A DNA stretch of 8,616 bases from Sulfurimonas sp. (GTDB lineage: Bacteria > Campylobacterota > Campylobacteria > Campylobacterales > Sulfurimonadaceae), in NCBI GenBank assembly GCA_022712845.1, contig JAFLJV010000267.1, positions 1 through 8,616 of the forward strand, in the 5' to 3' direction. The first letter of the stretch is position 1. The number at the start of each line of letters is the position of its first letter. Shown here piece by piece: positions 5,882 to 8,616 of this stretch. Under the pieces are notes generated by a model. The model did no database searches. It was not told the origin of the DNA and worked only from the letters and a program-made list of their open reading frames with translations. The translations under genes were made by a program, and so were the position numbers.

Positions 5882-8576
5882 TCTTTACCCCATCTTCTAA
5901 TAAATAGCATATATAACCATGAACCTCTTCATCTGTTATCTCTTTTATAGCTTTTACATAATAAAAAACTTGTTTTGCATGATGCTCACTATAACTCATA
6001 GAACTTTTGTAATCAATCACTCTCCAAGATGAGTTATCATTTACTAGTAAGTCAATATAACGCAAATTATTTTTATACCTTATCGCTTTTTCTTTGTACT
6101 TTTTTCCATTACTTAAATTTTTAAACTCATCACTTTGCAAAAGCATTTTCACTCTATGAGCAATATCCTCAACCTCACTTAGCTCTAAAATATGTCCATA
6201 TTTATTTATCATCATATTTTTTGCATCCATAATGTTTTGCTCTTTAAACTCCATAAGCATCTCTAACATATAGTGCATCGCTATACCAAAATTTATAGAT
6301 TTAAAATTTTCTTCTTTTTGAAGTTCAAGTTTTAAGATATCACTTTGAGTACCATAATACAAATCTTTATACTCCATTTTTTTAAGCTCTGTTTTTTCAA
6401 CAAAAACTTTTTTATTACACTTTAACTCTCCAAATTTTTGTGGTTTTAAATCCAATATATCAAACATAGAATCTTTTGATTTTAGTATGATAAAAAGATT
6501 GTCCCTTGCCCTTGTAAAAGCAACATAAAGAGCATTTAAAGAATCTTCTCTAACTAAGGCTTTTTCTTTTTCTAATGCTCTTGCGTACTCTTTATCAATA
6601 GCATCTCGTCCTTTTATGCGAAGGTAAATATTTTTAAGGGTTATATCATCATAATCATAAATAATTGTATTGCGAGATGGTGGAGCTTTTTTTAATCTAT
6701 CCATCACTATTACATGTTCATATTCTAATCCTTTTGATTTATGAACCGTTAAAACTCTTACACCATTTAGCTCTGAAGTAGAAGCACTTTCATCTAAGCG
6801 TTCATACTCAAAAAGAAGTGCTTCAATATCACTGTATTTTGATATAGTATTTAAAAACCTAATGATGTTAAAATCATCACAAAACAAACTATACTCATCT
6901 ATCACTTTTTTAACTACATTTAAAATACTTACTTCATTTATGTTTACTCTTTTTATCTCTTTTACTTCTTTTGAGATTAAAGCAAAAAAGTTGTGTTTAT
7001 AAATATCTTCATTAAAATACAAGTACTTTAAATACTCCAAAATAGCTTTTACACTTTTTTGATTTATAAGTTTTGTAGTTGTCTCTGTTATTACTTCTAT
7101 ATTTTTAGCATTTAAAGTCTGTTTTATCTCACTTCCATCTCTATTTGTTGCACACAAAACTGCTATTTCATTTATGTCTGCACCATTTAAAAGTAACTTT
7201 TGTACTTGAGTTATCACCTCATCAAGCATCTCATCATTTTGTACAACCTCTACAAAACCACCTTGAGCCTCACTTCTTACTAATTGAGCTGAATAGTTTT
7301 TAATTTTTGAATCAAACACACTGTTTACAAACTCTATAACCTCTTTTTGTGAACGATAATTTGTTAAGAGTTTTTTTACTTCTGTTGAGTTTTCCCTTTG
7401 AACAACACCAAAAAGTGAGCTAACTCCACCACGAAATCTATATATAGACTGCTTAACATCTCCAACAAAGAAAAAACTACCATTATCAAATATACCACTA
7501 CCAGATGTTATCTCATTTATAAGTGGTTTTAAAATCTCATACTGCAATATACTTGTGTCTTGAAATTCATCCAATAGCATATGCTCTATTTGAGAGTCTA
7601 GTCTAAAGTATAAAAATTCACTATCATCTATAAGATTTAAAATCTCATATACTAATGAAGTAACATCAGAAAAACTAAGCTCACTATCATCTATATAAAG
7701 AGCTTTTTTACTCTTGGTATATATATCAACTAGCTCTTTTATGGATGCAAAAAAGTTTTGCTCACGAGCTCTGTTTTGATTTTTAATAGCCTCTTGAATT
7801 TTAATAAGTATATCATCCATAACAGGAGTAAAACATTTAGAGAATGTTCTATAATCAAGAGACTCCCTACCTATCCAACTCTTAGCACAAAGCTCATCAA
7901 AATTCTCAATATCAAAAGACTTTATAGCTGTTTTAGATGCTGCCTTATTTGATACTATAATCTTTTTAAGCTCTATCATTTGAGACATCGCTTCTTTTTC
8001 AAACTCTACATAATCTTGTTTTTTAAACTCTATATCTTTTAACTCTGAGAACTTAATATAAAACTCATCCAAAAGTGTAAATATATCAGTAATGCGTTTT
8101 TTTGATTGAAGTGAGAGAGTTATCAAAGTCTCTTTTTTACCAGCAACACTAACCTCTTTTAAAAAACGGGAAAGAAGTTTAAGTTCATGTTGGGAACTAA
8201 ATGTAGAAAAATCAGGCATCAAAGAAGCATATAAAGAAAATTTTCTAAGTATATGAGTAAAAAAACTATCAATCGTCATAATCTTAGTATGAGAGTTTAA
8301 AAACTCACTTAATACTCTTTGGCGATTCTCCAATAAATACTCACGAGACAACTCAGTAACCTTAGCTATCTCATCAAGCTCCCCACGCTCTTGTAACTCT
8401 TCAAGCGTAGAGATTATCCTCTCCTGCATCTCAGAAGCTGCTTTGTTTGTAAAAGTGAGAGCTAATATCTTGGATGGCTGTGCACCACCAAAAAGTAAAG
8501 AGAGATACCGCACAACAAGCATAAAAGTTTTACCACTCCCTGCACTTGCTTCGTAGGCTAGGTTATTTATGAGCAT
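5868..8576 (-). CDS. addA: AddA: RecB-like UvrD-family helicase and nuclease of the AddAB break-repair complex
   Basis: This 902-residue protein is the motor-nuclease subunit of AddAB, which unwinds and resects double-strand breaks so that RecA can load. All superfamily-1 helicase motifs are visible: Walker A GSGKT (13-17), motif Ia TFTNKAASEMQERI (41-54), DEFQD (336-340), VGDVKQSIYRFRGG (371-384), NYRS (406-409), TVHKSKGLEYE (610-620) and YVAFTRARDN (684-693). The C-terminal PD-(D/E)xK nuclease looks intact: His768, Asp842, DYK at 855-857 and QxxxY at 869-873. At 902 residues it is much shorter than Firmicute AddA (about 1,200), as I recall for Campylobacterota orthologues. The ATG at 8576 directly follows an in-frame TAA, and GAGG lies 8 bases upstream. 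In C. jejuni addB precedes addA (recalled), so addB should lie past the right edge. The 3' end overlaps the cyclase gene and leaves no room for a separate terminator. Confidence 0.92.
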   Translation of the reverse strand: MLINNLAYEASAGSGKTFMLVVRYLSLLFGGAQPSKILALTFTNKAASEMQERIISTLEELQERGELDEIAKVTELSREYLLENRQRVLSEFLNSHTKIMTIDSFFTHILRKFSLYASLMPDFSTFSSQHELKLLSRFLKEVSVAGKKETLITLSLQSKKRITDIFTLLDEFYIKFSELKDIEFKKQDYVEFEKEAMSQMIELKKIIVSNKAASKTAIKSFDIENFDELCAKSWIGRESLDYRTFSKCFTPVMDDILIKIQEAIKNQNRAREQNFFASIKELVDIYTKSKKALYIDDSELSFSDVTSLVYEILNLIDDSEFLYFRLDSQIEHMLLDEFQDTSILQYEILKPLINEITSGSGIFDNGSFFFVGDVKQSIYRFRGGVSSLFGVVQRENSTEVKKLLTNYRSQKEVIEFVNSVFDSKIKNYSAQLVRSEAQGGFVEVVQNDEMLDEVITQVQKLLLNGADINEIAVLCATNRDGSEIKQTLNAKNIEVITETTTKLINQKSVKAILEYLKYLYFNEDIYKHNFFALISKEVKEIKRVNINEVSILNVVKKVIDEYSLFCDDFNIIRFLNTISKYSDIEALLFEYERLDESASTSELNGVRVLTVHKSKGLEYEHVIVMDRLKKAPPSRNTIIYDYDDITLKNIYLRIKGRDAIDKEYARALEKEKALVREDSLNALYVAFTRARDNLFIILKSKDSMFDILDLKPQKFGELKCNKKVFVEKTELKKMEYKDLYYGTQSDILKLELQKEENFKSINFGIAMHYMLEMLMEFKEQNIMDAKNMMINKYGHILELSEVEDIAHRVKMLLQSDEFKNLSNGKKYKEKAIRYKNNLRYIDLLVNDNSSWRVIDYKSSMSYSEHHAKQVFYYVKAIKEITDEEVHGYICYLLEDGVKIIQI

Positions 8577-8584
8577 TTACAAAA

Positions 8585-8611
8585 CCTCGGAAGTGAGGCT
8601 TCAGCCTCGCC
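8585..8611. repeat. GC-rich palindromic element ahead of addA
   Basis: Eighteen of these 27 bases are G or C, in a window that is strongly AT-rich. The core at 8595-8608 is a perfect inverted repeat, GAGGCT-TC-AGCCTC, able to form a GAGGC/GCCTC hairpin with a 4-base loop. CCTC at 8585-8588 can pair instead with GAGG at 8595-8598, so two mutually exclusive stems are possible. The element lies 9 bases before the addA start and its GAGG on the minus strand also serves as the likely ribosome site. It may be a dispersed palindromic repeat lying in the end of addB, or a structure that affects addA translation. Only one copy is visible, so repeat status is inference. Confidence 0.4.
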
Positions 8612-8616
8612 AAAAG

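Noticed and set aside
7758..7952. Plus-strand open frame of 64 codons inside addA
   Set aside because: It is antisense to the helicase region, with no ribosome site and no recognisable domain.
1..8616. Mobile element, CRISPR array, tRNA or defence island
   Set aside because: No transposase, regularly spaced repeats, tRNA-like fold or defence-type domains were seen; addA has RecB-like domains but its setting and motifs are those of housekeeping AddAB repair.

Overview
The window looks like chromosomal core DNA of an AT-rich, free-living Campylobacterota (Epsilonproteobacteria), most likely a Sulfurimonas-, Sulfuricurvum- or Arcobacter-like bacterium. The evidence is the low GC content, the sequence style of ribosomal proteins L13 and S9, an AddA-type RecB-like helicase-nuclease of reduced length, a four-subunit style pyruvate:ferredoxin oxidoreductase, and a membrane diguanylate cyclase, a protein type absent or rare in the host-adapted Campylobacter and Helicobacter. 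The genus is inference.

Layout, left to right. Positions 1-883 (minus strand) hold the delta subunit (cut by the window edge) and the gamma subunit of a pyruvate:ferredoxin oxidoreductase, transcribed leftwards from a promoter near 970; the alpha and beta genes should lie beyond the left edge. Positions 1009-3139 (minus) hold a two-gene unit: an exported family-5 solute-binding protein with a TTG start, and a HAD-superfamily phosphatase one base after it. Positions 3232-4056 (minus) are the ribosomal operon rplM-rpsI. Positions 4057-4348 are a divergent intergenic region that also holds a possible 44-codon small gene on the plus strand. Positions 4349-5881 (plus) encode a two-TM sensor diguanylate cyclase. 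Positions 5868-8576 (minus) encode AddA, which overlaps the cyclase gene tail to tail by 14 bp. The last 40 bases carry a GC-rich palindromic element just ahead of addA, where addB probably ends.

From memory, Campylobacter jejuni has the order nifJ, HAD hydrolase, cadF, rpsI, rplM, addA, addB, all on one strand (Cj1476c-Cj1482c). This window keeps that skeleton with three differences: separate POR subunits in place of the fused NifJ, a solute-binding protein at the cadF position, and a plus-strand cyclase unit inserted between rplM and addA. The cyclase unit, with its small upstream ORF, is the only part that looks accessory. The rest is central carbon metabolism (pyruvate/acetyl-CoA interconversion, used in the reductive TCA cycle of autotrophic relatives), translation, and double-strand-break repair. 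I found no mobile element, CRISPR array, tRNA or rRNA, and no convincing evidence of a wholly new multi-gene system.
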